Source of the DNA: Bacillota bacterium
GTDB lineage: Bacteria; Bacillota; Clostridia; Acetivibrionales; DTU013
NCBI GenBank assembly: GCA_023412665.1
Contig: JAEZCA010000029.1
Span: 1-64,000, forward strand
Length of the DNA: 64,000 nt
Direction: 5' to 3'
Below the pieces are notes generated by a model that searched no databases, was not told the origin of the DNA, and worked only from the letters and a program-made list of their open reading frames with translations. The position numbers were made by a program, and so were the translations under genes. Below are positions 7,954 to 16,444 of the stretch, one piece after another (position 1 is the stretch's first letter; each line of letters begins with the position of its first letter).

Positions 7954-8664
7954 TTATCGTGATCGGGTAAATCTTACCGGGCATACCTTTATGCAGATGC
8001 CGCAGACGGAGCCCCGTCCGATATGCTTGAACTTGCTGTTCATATAGTCGCTGCATGCTTTTGCGTCAACGATTTCCTCCCTGGCCATTCCATCATGCCA
8101 GTCCCTGCCTGTCAGAGCCATAGCCGGACACGCCTCGACACACAAATTGCAGGAGAAGCAGGGGGACGGTTCATCTGCTTCCTCTCTGTCCGGGAAGCAG
8201 ATGAACCGTCCCTCTGCTTCCATGTTTGTCAGAATTGTGGCAAGCCTGACCCTGGGGCCGTATTCTCTGTGCAGGAAAAGACCGTTCTTTCCGATACTGC
8301 CCAAGCCGGCCATGACAGCTGCCGTTTTGTGGGGAAATATTCCCATGTATGGGTCACCTGCATCGTTTACTGTCTGTGACGCTGGTACAGCAACTGCGTC
8401 GTATCCGCACTGCTGGATGAACATGGCACCCCTAAGCGCTATCTGATCCAGCGCTGCATTTACAGTCCTGTAATGATGAAAATATGTGAAGGTGGGCTTG
8501 TCAGTTATTTCATCTATTGTTGCGTCAGACAAGCGTATACCGATAGTTACCGCATAATGCAGATCCCTGAAGCCAGCTGCTGTTTTTCCGCTCACATCCG
8601 AAAATCCGGCAAATGAAGCGCCGAGTCCGGTTAGTAAATGCATAAGCTCTTCATACTTCTGCAT
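7954..8664 (-). CDS. 4Fe-4S protein related to epoxyqueuosine reductase (QueG-like)
   Basis: A 236-residue soluble protein of the QueG-like iron-sulfur family. The N-terminal part has GLGSIGKNGLFLHREYGPRV, a family signature that leads into two ferredoxin-type clusters. Cluster one uses Cys169, 172, 175 and 179 (CFSCNLCVEACP); the second group is Cys204, 221, 224 and 228 (CGICIKVCP). It is shorter than true QueG (normally over 300 residues) and lacks the C-terminal repeats, so the tRNA-modification role is not assured. Residues 149-170 are encoded by a near-perfect palindrome (8155-8220) that seems to be an inserted element; Cys169 itself lies in that palindrome. The ATG at 8664 has an AGGAGA site upstream. 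It stands as a single gene. Confidence 0.8.
   Translation of the reverse strand: MQKYEELMHLLTGLGASFAGFSDVSGKTAAGFRDLHYAVTIGIRLSDATIDEITDKPTFTYFHHYRTVNAALDQIALRGAMFIQQCGYDAVAVPASQTVNDAGDPYMGIFPHKTAAVMAGLGSIGKNGLFLHREYGPRVRLATILTNMEAEGRFICFPDREEADEPSPCFSCNLCVEACPAMALTGRDWHDGMAREEIVDAKACSDYMNSKFKHIGRGSVCGICIKVCPVRFTRSR
8155..8220. repeat. Palindromic REP-like element inserted in a coding sequence
   Basis: Arms at 8163-8182 and 8193-8212 are perfect 20-base reverse complements. Counting the flanks (8155-8162 with 8213-8220, 7 of 8) the arms reach 28 bases with one mismatch, around a 10-base loop. The element is in frame within the QueG-like gene and adds about 22 residues just before the first cluster. 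Its arm starts GGGACGGTTC, similar in style to the intergenic palindromes near 30.3 kb, 51.85 kb and 53.5 kb, which also start GGGAC or GGACN. Confidence 0.8.
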
Positions 8665-8758
8665 CTGTCTTTCTCCTTTGTGAGGAATTGTCCTTTAAAT
8701 AATAATACCACAGACATGCTGTTTTAACCATAGTTCGAGTACCATTTTTTGTATTGCT

Positions 8759-8878
8759 TATAACACTTCGGTTCAAAGAAAATTCGTTACGCGATAATTT
8801 GCCTTGCAAATTACGCTTAGCAGAAAAATTATCTTGCCTCAGCAGTGTATCAACGAGGTGGGGCGGGGGGGCCCATTA
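8759..8878. repeat. Degenerate copy of a hairpin repeat shared with 34.8 kb
   Basis: The sequence from TATAACACTTC, through TTCAAAGAAAATT, to AGTGTATCAACGAGG matches the ends of the hairpin element at 34824-34900. The inner part has diverged. The element sits in the 320-base gap between the Fe-S protein gene and the DUF4364 gene; the rest of that gap holds a G-run near 8866 and the DUF4364 promoter. Confidence 0.55.
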
Positions 8879-8920
8879 TTCGCCGAGTTATAACATTGAA
8901 TAGTACATGGAGGCACATTA

Positions 8921-8929
8921 TGCTATAAT
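8921..8929 (+). promoter_or_regulatory. Extended -10 box upstream of the DUF4364 gene
   Basis: TGCTATAAT at 8921-8929 matches the extended -10 consensus TGnTATAAT. No good -35 box is found at 16-18 bases; TTGAAT lies 22 bases upstream. The site is 56 bases before the start codon at 8985. Confidence 0.4.
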
Positions 8930-8984
8930 CTATACGAATGTCCCTGTATTCGGATAACATATACAGTGCGCCAAGGAGGTACAG

Positions 8985-9557
8985 ATGAATCCACTCGGAA
9001 GCAGCAAGGAAATAGTCCAGAACAAGCTGATTATCATGTATATATTGCACAGGCTCAACATATCTGTCAGTAACGGCACACTCATAAAGCTGGTACTGGA
9101 AACACGACTGATGAACTATTTCATGTTCCAGCAGTGCTTCAACGAACTGTGTGAGAGTGGACTTGTGGAACTGGAAAAACCCGCTACCGGCTCATCAAAG
9201 GCGGTAACAGATAGAAAAGAACTGCCGGGCGGTTATGTACTCACAAAATCGGGCAATAATACATTGCAGTATTTTATCAACCTGATCACACCGGGCATAA
9301 AAAAGCAGCTGGATAAGATAACACCTGCGGTACGCAGGGAAATAGAGGCGGACTCGCTTATCACAGCCGATTATATACCCGAGAGCGAAAATAAATTCAC
9401 CGTAGTCTGCAATATGAGGGAGAAGGGTTTCCCCCTCATTGAATTAAAAGCAGCTGTAGGAACGAAAAAAGATGCGCTGTCGGTATGTGAAAACTGGAAA
9501 AAACATTCTTCAGAGATTTATGCGGAAATCATCGAATCACTGACAAAGCCGAGGTGA
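8985..9557 (+). CDS. DUF4364 family protein
   Basis: A 190-residue soluble protein of the clostridial DUF4364 family, function unknown. The N-terminal half (about 8-100) looks like a winged-helix DNA-binding fold: KLIIMYILHRLNISVSNGTL, then a helix pair, then a wing leading to GGYVLTKSG. That suggests a transcription regulator, which is inference. The C-terminal half is alpha/beta with many charged residues. The ATG at 8985 has AAGGAGG 7 bases upstream. It is the only plus-strand gene for over 15 kb around it, and its last 29 bases overlap the convergent yhbY gene. Confidence 0.8.
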   Translation: MNPLGSSKEIVQNKLIIMYILHRLNISVSNGTLIKLVLETRLMNYFMFQQCFNELCESGLVELEKPATGSSKAVTDRKELPGGYVLTKSGNNTLQYFINLITPGIKKQLDKITPAVRREIEADSLITADYIPESENKFTVVCNMREKGFPLIELKAAVGTKKDALSVCENWKKHSSEIYAEIIESLTKPR

Positions 9558-9834
9558 TCTCCTTGTGCTTTTCAGACTCCTTGTAGAGCACGAACCTGTT
9601 TCCTATCACCTGTACGACATCAGCACCTACGATTTCAGCGATCTCATCGCCTATTTCCCGCGCTCCCGCCTCCGAATTTCTGAGGACTGTTGCTTTTATG
9701 AGCTCCCGCGCCTCAAGTGCATCATTGACCTGTTTTATCAGATTATCACCAATTCCGCCCTTTCCTATTTGAAAAATGGGCTCTATTGTGTTTGCCAAAC
9801 TTCTTAAATAACTTCTTTGCTTGCTAGTCAGCAT
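9529..9834 (-). CDS. yhbY: YhbY family RNA-binding protein (CRM domain)
   Basis: A 101-residue single-domain CRM protein that binds pre-ribosomal RNA; homologues are linked to large-subunit assembly. The opening LTSKQRSYLRSLA and the GxxG loop in IFQIGKGGIGDN are the family signatures. The C-terminal beta strand VVQVIGNRFVLYKES is also typical. The ATG at 9834 has AAGGAG 8 bases upstream. It follows obg by 40 bases, a common clostridial order, so it is likely in the same transcript. Its 3' end overlaps the DUF4364 gene by 29 bases tail to tail. Confidence 0.93.
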   Translation of the reverse strand: MLTSKQRSYLRSLANTIEPIFQIGKGGIGDNLIKQVNDALEARELIKATVLRNSEAGAREIGDEIAEIVGADVVQVIGNRFVLYKESEKHKEITSALSVIR

Positions 9835-9874
9835 ACTTATCTCCTTATTGCCTCACACTCAAAAATAATGATTC

Positions 9875-11149
9875 CTATCTCATAAACTCAAATTCGATAT
9901 CATAGATCTTTACCGTATCACCCTCATTGATCCCCAGATTCTCGAGAGCATCTATCACTCCCTTTGTCCTGAGTGAACGCTGAAAATATTGAAGGGATTC
10001 GTAAATGTTGAAGTTGGTGGAACCGACCACCTTTCTGATCCAGCTGCCCTCAACGATGTATACATTACCCTCCCTGCGGACTGTGAACGGTTCTTCCTCC
10101 TCAGCCTTGTAAACAACATCCTTTACCTCATCCACCATCGGCATTGCTTCCGGAAGCTCTTTCAGCTGGGCTGCTATGTACTGCATCAGTTCCTTTACTC
10201 CGCTGTTTGACGCGGCTGATATGGGAAATACCTTGTAGCCCTTTTCCTCGATAGTCTTAACAAAGCCTTCAAGGTTCTCTCTGCCCTGAGGCAGGTCTGT
10301 TTTGTTTGCCGCGACCACCTGGGGCCTGGCTGCGAGTTTTGGGTTGTACTTCCTGAGCTCCTCGTTTATCTGTTCAAAATCACTCAACGGATCACGTCCG
10401 TCAACGCCTGCCACATCCACTACATGCAAAAGCAACCTGTTCCTTTCCACATGCCGCAGAAAGTCAAAGCCCAGTCCGACTCCCTCATGGGCTCCCTCTA
10501 TCAACCCCGGTATATCTGCCATCAAGAAGCTGGTACCTTCTCCAATGCTAACAACACCAAGATTGGGTTCCAGCGTCGTGAACGGATAATCAGCTATTTT
10601 AGGCTTTGCTGCCGAGACAACAGAGAGGATCGTGGATTTTCCTGCATTGGGAAAGCCTACGAGACCTACATCTGCTATAAGCTTCAGCTCAAGCTCGATA
10701 TCAAATTCTTCTCCCGGGTCCCCGGGCTTTGCAAAGCTTGGGACCTGTCTTGTGGAGGTCGCAAAATGCTGGTTGCCGGCGCCTCCCTTTCCGCCCTTTG
10801 CCACAAGGGTTTCCTGTCCCGGTTCGACCATATCCGCTAGGATCCGTCCCGTTCGGACATCTTTGACAATAGTCCCGGGCGGCACCTTAATAACGGTATT
10901 CCTGCCGCTTTTTCCGGTACGCCTGGCTGCGCCGCCATTTTCACCGGCTTCTGCAATATATTTCCGTTTGTACCTGAAATCGATGAGCGTCCTGAGCCCT
11001 TCATCAACTACAAAGATGATGTCGCCGCCCTTTCCTCCGTCACCGCCGTCAGGTCCGCCTGCTGCGACATATTTTTCCCTGTGGAATGAAACAATGCCGT
11101 TGCCGCCGTCACCTGCTTTTATATGTATACTGGCGCGATCTATGAACAT
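9875..11149 (-). CDS. obg: Obg, ribosome-associated GTPase
   Basis: A 424-residue essential GTPase of ribosome assembly and stress signalling. Three domains are visible: the glycine-rich Obg fold (1-158, with GGPDGGDGGKGGDIIFVV), the G domain (about 159-330: G1 GFPNAGKST, G2 DYPFTTLEPN, G3 DIPGLIEGA, G4 NKTD), and the Firmicute-type OCT domain (about 345-424). Length is normal. The ATG at 11149 has GGAGGG upstream. A hairpin terminator lies between rpmA and obg (11171-11201), so obg is transcribed by read-through or from its own promoter. Confidence 0.97.
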   Translation of the reverse strand: MFIDRASIHIKAGDGGNGIVSFHREKYVAAGGPDGGDGGKGGDIIFVVDEGLRTLIDFRYKRKYIAEAGENGGAARRTGKSGRNTVIKVPPGTIVKDVRTGRILADMVEPGQETLVAKGGKGGAGNQHFATSTRQVPSFAKPGDPGEEFDIELELKLIADVGLVGFPNAGKSTILSVVSAAKPKIADYPFTTLEPNLGVVSIGEGTSFLMADIPGLIEGAHEGVGLGFDFLRHVERNRLLLHVVDVAGVDGRDPLSDFEQINEELRKYNPKLAARPQVVAANKTDLPQGRENLEGFVKTIEEKGYKVFPISAASNSGVKELMQYIAAQLKELPEAMPMVDEVKDVVYKAEEEEPFTVRREGNVYIVEGSWIRKVVGSTNFNIYESLQYFQRSLRTKGVIDALENLGINEGDTVKIYDIEFEFMR

Positions 11150-11170
11150 GCCCGAAGTCCCTCCATATGC

Positions 11171-11201
11171 AAAAAGTCCCGGCCTTTATGTGCCGGGACT
11201 T
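11171..11201 (-). terminator. Hairpin terminator between rpmA and obg
   Basis: A 10-base perfect stem (11174-11183 with 11192-11201, AAGTCCCGGC type) with an 8-base loop is followed by five T on the minus strand. A T-run also follows on the plus strand. It lies directly after rpmA and before obg. Confidence 0.8.
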
Positions 11202-11213
11202 ATTTTTTGCGTA

Positions 11214-11492
11214 TTACATTGTTACTATACTTACCTGCTTTTTGTCCTTGCCCACTCTTTCAAACCTGACCTTGCCCTCTGCCAGAGCGAAAAGGGTGTC
11301 ATCCTTGCCTATTCCAACATTTTCTCCGGGGTGGATCTTTGTACCCCTCTGTCTGACCAGGATGTTGCCGGCCAGTACGAACTGTCCGTCAGCTCTCTTG
11401 ACACCGAGTCTTTGAGCCGCACTGTCACGGCCGTTCCTTGAGCTGCCGACTCCCTTTTTATGAGCAAACAACTGAAGATTAATTTTAATCAT
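11214..11492 (-). CDS. rpmA: Ribosomal protein L27
   Basis: A 92-residue large-subunit protein at the peptidyl-transferase centre. It opens with MIKINLQLFAHKKGVGSSRN. In Firmicutes the first nine residues (to NLQLF) are cut off by the cysteine protease Prp, encoded just upstream here; the cleavage pattern LQLF-A is intact. The start at 11492 is chosen because it gives exactly this conserved leader, with GGAGG 9 bases upstream; a longer frame to 11510 would add six unconserved residues. It belongs to the rplU-prp-rpmA operon. Confidence 0.97.
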   Translation of the reverse strand: MIKINLQLFAHKKGVGSSRNGRDSAAQRLGVKRADGQFVLAGNILVRQRGTKIHPGENVGIGKDDTLFALAEGKVRFERVGKDKKQVSIVTM

Positions 11493-11496
11493 TGGA

Positions 11497-11829
11497 TTAC
11501 ACCTCCTCATCCATTACCGAAACATACTTACCATATGAATGTTCTATCTGTTTGAAGCCTATCGCCGTTGTTTCCATTATGACCGCTGCAGTCTCTGCCT
11601 GCTGACCGCTCATACTGTCCGGCAGACGTATCGTCATATGACCGCTGCCTTCAGTGTAACACTTCTTCAGTCCTGCGAGTTCTTCCAGTGCGCCAGCCGC
11701 TGTATAAGCTGTCACCGATACTGCCGAGCAGATGATGTCCGCTCCTTCCTCCGCATAGCCTGAATGCCCGTCGATCTTCATACTAATGATAGAACCCGCC
11801 GAATTCCTCGATATAACGATCCTTATCAT
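11497..11829 (-). CDS. prp: Prp, ribosomal-processing cysteine protease
   Basis: A 110-residue cysteine protease that trims the N-terminal leader of L27 so that the protein can be built into the ribosome. The catalytic pair is visible: His in KIDGHSGYAE and Cys in GADIICSAVSV. The length is normal for the family. The ATG at 11829 comes two bases after the rplU stop (11832); a TTG at 11835 overlapping that stop is an alternative start, and no clear ribosome site favours either. Its 3' end overlaps the untranslated region before rpmA by only a few bases. The rplU-prp-rpmA order is the usual one. Confidence 0.95.
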   Translation of the reverse strand: MIRIVISRNSAGSIISMKIDGHSGYAEEGADIICSAVSVTAYTAAGALEELAGLKKCYTEGSGHMTIRLPDSMSGQQAETAAVIMETTAIGFKQIEHSYGKYVSVMDEEV

Positions 11830-11831
11830 TA

Positions 11832-12143
11832 TCAAACACTGATCTTTTCGATCTGAACCTTTGTGTAAGGCTGCCTGTGTCCGGTCTTGTTCCTGTAACC
11901 CTTCTTGGGCTTGTACTTGAATACAAAGATCTTCTTTTCCTTGCCCTGTCCGAGAACCTTTGCGGATACACTTGCATTTGCTACCAACGGCTTGCCGAAA
12001 GTAACATTGCCTTCGTTGGATACAGCCAGGACTTTGTCAAATGTGACAGCAGCGCCGTCTTCAGCATCAAGCTTCTCTACGAATACTACATCGCCTTCCT
12101 GCACCTTGTACTGCTTTCCACCTGTTTCAATTACTGCGTACAT
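11832..12143 (-). CDS. rplU: Ribosomal protein L21
   Basis: A 103-residue large-subunit protein, complete, with the family start MYAVIETGGKQYKVQEGD and the C-terminal KPKKGYRNKTGHRQPYT motif that contacts 23S rRNA. The ATG at 12143 has AGGAGG 9 bases upstream. It is the first gene of rplU-prp-rpmA, with a strong promoter at 12240-12269 and a roughly 90-base leader, a place where Firmicutes carry the L21 autoregulatory leader RNA. Confidence 0.97.
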   Translation of the reverse strand: MYAVIETGGKQYKVQEGDVVFVEKLDAEDGAAVTFDKVLAVSNEGNVTFGKPLVANASVSAKVLGQGKEKKIFVFKYKPKKGYRNKTGHRQPYTKVQIEKISV

Positions 12144-12234
12144 GGTATATACCTCCTGCTAACAGACTCGCCGGACCGTAAAGGCAGCTGTTTCAAATGA
12201 TTCAGCATTTTAAAGCCTTGGCCGAGCGGTTACC
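12144..12234 (-). ncRNA. Leader of the rplU operon, candidate L21 leader RNA
   Basis: The transcript from the rplU promoter would begin near 12234 and run about 90 bases to the start codon. Firmicutes commonly carry a structured L21 leader at this place for feedback control by a ribosomal protein. The segment contains the GC-rich block GGTAACCGCTCGGCC and a second block TCCGGCG before the ribosome site. The identification rests on position and not on a covariance match. Confidence 0.45.
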
Positions 12235-12239
12235 GAAAT

Positions 12240-12269
12240 ATTTTAACACATGGCGCAACTGTATGTCAA
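12240..12269 (-). promoter_or_regulatory. Promoter of the rplU operon
   Basis: TTGACA (12269-12264) and TAAAAT (12245-12240) are separated by 18 bases, and a TG precedes the -10 box (extended -10). It lies between the rng stop and rplU, and gives a leader of about 90 bases. Confidence 0.7.
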
Positions 12270-12298
12270 CGCCAATTTAATTTATTTGCATGGCATAC

Positions 12299-13573
12299 CT
12301 ACATCTTCTTGCCCTTCTCATCGGACGCAGGTATTTTACCCGTTCCATCGCAGCAGGGACAGTCCACATGCAAAACCGTCGACAATTCCTGCCTCACCTT
12401 TTTCCTTGTCATCTCGATCAGCCCCAGTCCTGTCATGCCAACCACCGTTGTCTTGGTCCTGTCCTTTTTTAGCGCCTGCTTCAGTGCGTCCATCACCATC
12501 TGCTGGTGTTCGTGCTCATGCATGTCAATGAAATCAATTATTATGATGCCTCCGATATCACGCAGCCTCAGCTGCTTTGCTATCTCAGAAGCGGCGTCGA
12601 TATTGGTTTTCAGGACTGTGTCCTCAAGATTGCTTCCGCCCACGTACTTCCCCGTATTCACATCTATGACCGTAAGGGCCTCCGTCTTGTCAATGACCAG
12701 ATAGCCTCCGCACTTGAGCCAGACCTTCCTGGACAATGCCCGGGCAAGCTTTGACTCAAGCTGGTAAAACTCAAAAAGTCCGTAATCCTTTGAATAATAC
12801 TCGACTCTCTTTTTCAGCTCAGGTGATACCATTTCCACCAATTCCAAAACCTTTTCGTACTGGTCCTGGTCATTAATGACAAATTTATCGATATCCTTGG
12901 TAAAAAGATCGCGTACCATCCTGTACACGAGGCACAGATCCTTATGCATGCAGCGCGGGACCGGTCCACTCTTTTCCTTTTCCTTTATGCTATCCCACAG
13001 CTTCAGCAGGAAACCCAGGTCATCTTTAAAATTCTCCTCCTCCATACCTTCCGATGCTGTTCTGACTATAAGCCCCATTCCATTAGGCTTTAAGCTTTCA
13101 GCGATCTTTTTGAGCTTGGCGCGTTCAGACTCGTTTTCTATTCTTCTGGACACGCCTGTATAATCGGCACCTGGCAGCAAAACCAGCTGTCTTCCGGGAA
13201 GGGTGACGTTGGTGGTGACCCTCGGTCCCTTTGATCCAATGGGTTCCTTAATGACCTGTACAGTCAGTTCCTGTCCGGTGCTGATCAACTCGCTGATATT
13301 ATAATCCTTTGCTTCCGTATCGTCGTCATCTTCGCTGTATTCCTTTTTCGCTACAATATCTCCGGCGTAAAGGAAAGCGTTCTTCTCACAGCCTATATCA
13401 ATAAATGCAGCCTGCATTCCCGGCAGAACACTGCTGACCTTTCCCCTGTAAATATTGCCTACCATTCTCTCCGTGCCCGGCTTCTCGATATATATTTCAG
13501 CCAGATCTTCGTCCTCGAGCAGCGCAACCCTGTTTCCACCAACTCCGATGTCTACAATCAATTGTTTACTCAA
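12299..13573 (-). CDS. rng: Ribonuclease G/E family endoribonuclease
   Basis: A 424-residue single-strand-specific endoribonuclease for RNA turnover and rRNA processing. An S1 domain covers about 35-120 (VGNIYRGKVSSVLPGMQAAF). The catalytic aspartates sit in ALTVIDVNTGKYVGG and IIIIDFIDM. A C-terminal zinc-link CPCC (DCPCCDGTGK) tethers dimers. It lacks the long scaffold tail of proteobacterial RNase E. The start is placed at the TTG at 13573, giving MSKQLIVDIG, because GAGG lies 7 bases upstream; a GTG at 13579 is too close to that ribosome site. It follows the DUF2344 gene by 22 bases, in a conserved clostridial operon. Confidence 0.93.
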   Translation of the reverse strand: MSKQLIVDIGVGGNRVALLEDEDLAEIYIEKPGTERMVGNIYRGKVSSVLPGMQAAFIDIGCEKNAFLYAGDIVAKKEYSEDDDDTEAKDYNISELISTGQELTVQVIKEPIGSKGPRVTTNVTLPGRQLVLLPGADYTGVSRRIENESERAKLKKIAESLKPNGMGLIVRTASEGMEEENFKDDLGFLLKLWDSIKEKEKSGPVPRCMHKDLCLVYRMVRDLFTKDIDKFVINDQDQYEKVLELVEMVSPELKKRVEYYSKDYGLFEFYQLESKLARALSRKVWLKCGGYLVIDKTEALTVIDVNTGKYVGGSNLEDTVLKTNIDAASEIAKQLRLRDIGGIIIIDFIDMHEHEHQQMVMDALKQALKKDRTKTTVVGMTGLGLIEMTRKKVRQELSTVLHVDCPCCDGTGKIPASDEKGKKM

Positions 13574-13595
13574 TTCCACACCTCAAATCATATAT

Positions 13596-14339
13596 TCATG
13601 AAAGACATGTCTTATCCAACGGGTTCGCCATTCCTCCGCCTGCTTTGGAATACAGGGCGCTACGGTGCATCCTGACAGCATCAGCTGTCATCCCAAGCTG
13701 CTGTGCAAGACCCTTCAGGAACAGGTCAGGCCTGAGATTTGCCTCGCTTCCGGCCTTCAGCTCCGCCTTTACCAGATAAGCCGATCCAAAACTCTCGTAA
13801 CCCGCTGGAGGCGTTTTTATTGGCTCGATTTCCGCTTTCAGTATCATTGGTCTGATTTCAGTCTCTTTCAGGACCTTGTTGCCGTCCTTTCCCATGGACT
13901 CTTTTTCGACTTTAATGCTTTCACATTTCAACATGTTATCAAGGCCGGCTGCTGCCTTTTCAAAAGGCAGGTCCTCATTGAAGAATATCTGCAGCAGATA
14001 CTCAGCTCCGCTGATCGCAGCCATTATGTTCTTTTTCGAATTATTCACCGCTGCCGCTGTCACTCTGACGCCTTCAGGAAGAGAGGCATTGAGCTTCTTT
14101 GTAAACTCCTCTGGCTCAACCTCATTCACCAGTTCAAAATCGGCATACTCACAGTCGCTTGTCATCCCGACCGATAACGGAAGCCCGAATACCATATGGG
14201 GGTGGGGATTGAAGCCCTTTGAGTAGGCTATTGGCAGCCCCGACCTCCTTATCGCGCGTTCAAACACCTTCATCAGGTCAAGATGGGATATAAATTTGAC
14301 TGACTCGCCTCTCGAAAACCTTATACGAATGCTGCTCAT
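13596..14339 (-). CDS. TIGR03936/DUF2344 family protein
   Basis: A 247-residue protein of the DUF2344 (TIGR03936) family. Family members are usually encoded next to, or fused to, the TIGR03960 radical SAM protein, as here. It opens with IRIRFSRGESVKFISHLDLM and has the signature YSKGFNPHPHMVFGLPLSVG. Its function is not established; the company of RNase G and ribosomal genes suggests an RNA- or ribosome-linked role, which is inference. The ATG at 14339 shares one base with the TAA stop of the radical SAM gene (TAATG), so the two are translationally coupled, and GGAGGG lies 7 bases upstream. Confidence 0.9.
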   Translation of the reverse strand: MSSIRIRFSRGESVKFISHLDLMKVFERAIRRSGLPIAYSKGFNPHPHMVFGLPLSVGMTSDCEYADFELVNEVEPEEFTKKLNASLPEGVRVTAAAVNNSKKNIMAAISGAEYLLQIFFNEDLPFEKAAAGLDNMLKCESIKVEKESMGKDGNKVLKETEIRPMILKAEIEPIKTPPAGYESFGSAYLVKAELKAGSEANLRPDLFLKGLAQQLGMTADAVRMHRSALYSKAGGGMANPLDKTCLS

Positions 14340-16300
14340 TAGTCATCCCTCCCATCCGAAGCACAAGGACTGCCCTTTTGCTCAGCATTTTTGTCCGGGC
14401 TGCCTGCTTTTGCTGTGCTATCCGGGCTGACTGTTTGCACTTTCATACCCCCGGCAGCATACTCAGTGCATATTCCCTGTCCAAATGCAGCCGCTCCGCA
14501 GCCGACGCATGAGGTCATGCAATTCGGCGTGACCTCTCCCCTTTCAGCTCTTTGATTTTCACGAAGCAGGTGCTTCTTTGAAACCCCGATATCGATATGA
14601 TCCCATGGAAATACTTCATCCAGGCTTCTTCTCCTGTTGGCGTAAAACGCCGGGTCGATCCCGCAGTCGCTAAAGGCCTGCATCCATACATCAAACTTGA
14701 AATGCTCACCCCAGCTGTCAAACCTGCAGCCCAGCTCCCACGCTCTGGCCAGCACCTTCCCGGTCCTCCTGTCGCCTCTGGCGAAAACCGCCTCCAGCAG
14801 GCTCAGTTCAGGGTCATGCCAGCTGTATTTCAAATGTCTGTCCCTTATTTTGTCTCTCAGGAATTTCTGTTTCTCCCTCAATGTGCCGATGGTATCCTGT
14901 GCTTCCCACTGAAATGGTGTGAAAGGCTTTGGCACAAATGAGGATGTGCTTATCGAAACCTCGAGGCCCTTGCCCCGCTGCTCCTTTGGAACCTTGAAAT
15001 ACTCATCTGCCACCATTCTGCCAAGCTTTGCGATACCCTCAACATCCTCCATGGTCTCAAAGGGCAGCCCTATCATAAAGTACAGCTTGACGCCGCTCCA
15101 GCCGCCTTTGAAGGCCATGCCGACGGAATTGAGCAGGTCCTCCTCGGTAACTCCCTTGTTGATTATATCCCTCAGTCTCTGGGTCCCTGCCTCCGGTGCA
15201 AATGTAAGACCGCTCTTTCTGACCTTCTGGACCTTCTGCATCAGGTCCAGCGAAAATGAGTCGATTCGAAGAGACGGCAGCGCCAGGTTGACCTTCTTGG
15301 GCTCCATTTCATTTATCAGTTCTCCGGTCAATTCCGGAAGTCCTGAGTAATCACTGGTACTGAGAGAGGTCAGCGATATTTCCTCATATCCGGTGCTTTC
15401 CTCAAGCTTTTTTGCAAGCTCGGCAAGCTTGTCGGGAGTCCGTTCCCTCACCGGCCTGTATATGTATCCAGCCTGGCAGAACCTGCAGCCTCTGGTGCAG
15501 CCGCGGAACAATTCAAGCATTATCCTGTCATGCACGATGCTGATGTATGGCACAATAGCCTTCTCAGGGAAATATATACTGTCCAGATCTTTGATGATCC
15601 TTTTTTTGATCCTGGCAGGGTAAGATGCCTTCAATGGTGTAACAGCCTCGAGGGTACCATCACCCTTATACTTCGGTTCATAGAAGCCTGGCACATAGAT
15701 TCCTTCGATACTCACTATCCTGTTCAGGAATTCCTCTCTTGCCGCGCCTTCCTTTTTCCACTCTCCGTAGACATCCATTACTTCATTTATGATTTCTTCA
15801 CCCTCACCAAGCATGAAAAAATCGACAAAGTCAGCAAGTGGCTCAGGATTGTATGCGCATGGCCCTCCGGCACAGACAAAGGGCTTCCCCTCATTCCTGT
15901 CTGTCCGCCGCAGCGGTATCCCGGCCAGATCCAGCATGTTTAAAATATTTGTATAGCTCATCTCATACTGCAGCGTAAACCCAACAAAGTCAAAATTGCC
16001 CACCGGCTCCCTTGTTTCAAGCGAAAAAAGCGGTATGCCGTTTTCCCGCATCCTTGACTCCATGTCCGTCCATGGTGCAAAGACCCTTTCACAATATGTA
16101 TCCTCCCGCTCGTTGAGCAGGCTGTAGAGTATCCTCATTCCCAGATGGGACATTCCAACCTCATACACATCGGGGAAGCAGAAGGCAAACCTGATGCTGG
16201 CCTTTGACGGATCCTTTATTATACTGTTCAACTCACCGCCCGTATACCTGGCTGGCTTTTCCACACTCTGCAGTATATCATCTCTAATTATTACCGGCAC
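14339..16300 (-). CDS. TIGR03960 family B12-binding radical SAM protein
   Basis: A 653-residue radical SAM enzyme with an N-terminal cobalamin-binding-like region (FAFCFPDVYEVGMSHLGMRI) and a 4Fe-4S SAM motif, CTRGCRFCQAGYIYRP (Cys-x3-Cys-x2-Cys). A second cysteine cluster, CMTSCVGCG, lies near the C-terminus. The substrate is unknown. The start is taken as the GTG at 16300, giving VPVIIRDDILQSVEKPARY, because GGAGG lies five bases upstream and homologues start at this point; ATG 16312 and GTG 16330 are in frame but overlap or precede that site. The last 45 residues are low-complexity. It leads the radical SAM/DUF2344/rng operon. Confidence 0.92.
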   Translation of the reverse strand: MPVIIRDDILQSVEKPARYTGGELNSIIKDPSKASIRFAFCFPDVYEVGMSHLGMRILYSLLNEREDTYCERVFAPWTDMESRMRENGIPLFSLETREPVGNFDFVGFTLQYEMSYTNILNMLDLAGIPLRRTDRNEGKPFVCAGGPCAYNPEPLADFVDFFMLGEGEEIINEVMDVYGEWKKEGAAREEFLNRIVSIEGIYVPGFYEPKYKGDGTLEAVTPLKASYPARIKKRIIKDLDSIYFPEKAIVPYISIVHDRIMLELFRGCTRGCRFCQAGYIYRPVRERTPDKLAELAKKLEESTGYEEISLTSLSTSDYSGLPELTGELINEMEPKKVNLALPSLRIDSFSLDLMQKVQKVRKSGLTFAPEAGTQRLRDIINKGVTEEDLLNSVGMAFKGGWSGVKLYFMIGLPFETMEDVEGIAKLGRMVADEYFKVPKEQRGKGLEVSISTSSFVPKPFTPFQWEAQDTIGTLREKQKFLRDKIRDRHLKYSWHDPELSLLEAVFARGDRRTGKVLARAWELGCRFDSWGEHFKFDVWMQAFSDCGIDPAFYANRRRSLDEVFPWDHIDIGVSKKHLLRENQRAERGEVTPNCMTSCVGCGAAAFGQGICTEYAAGGMKVQTVSPDSTAKAGSPDKNAEQKGSPCASDGRDD

Positions 16301-16444
16301 ATGAACCTCCATAAAACGCTCCGCTGCCACGTTTTTTCAGCATATGGCAGCCAAGTCGTTGATATTTATTGATCTATATATTGATATTTATGCGATTTAC
16401 CTCTCACAATAATATACCCAAATGAGCATAAATTAGCAACTGAC

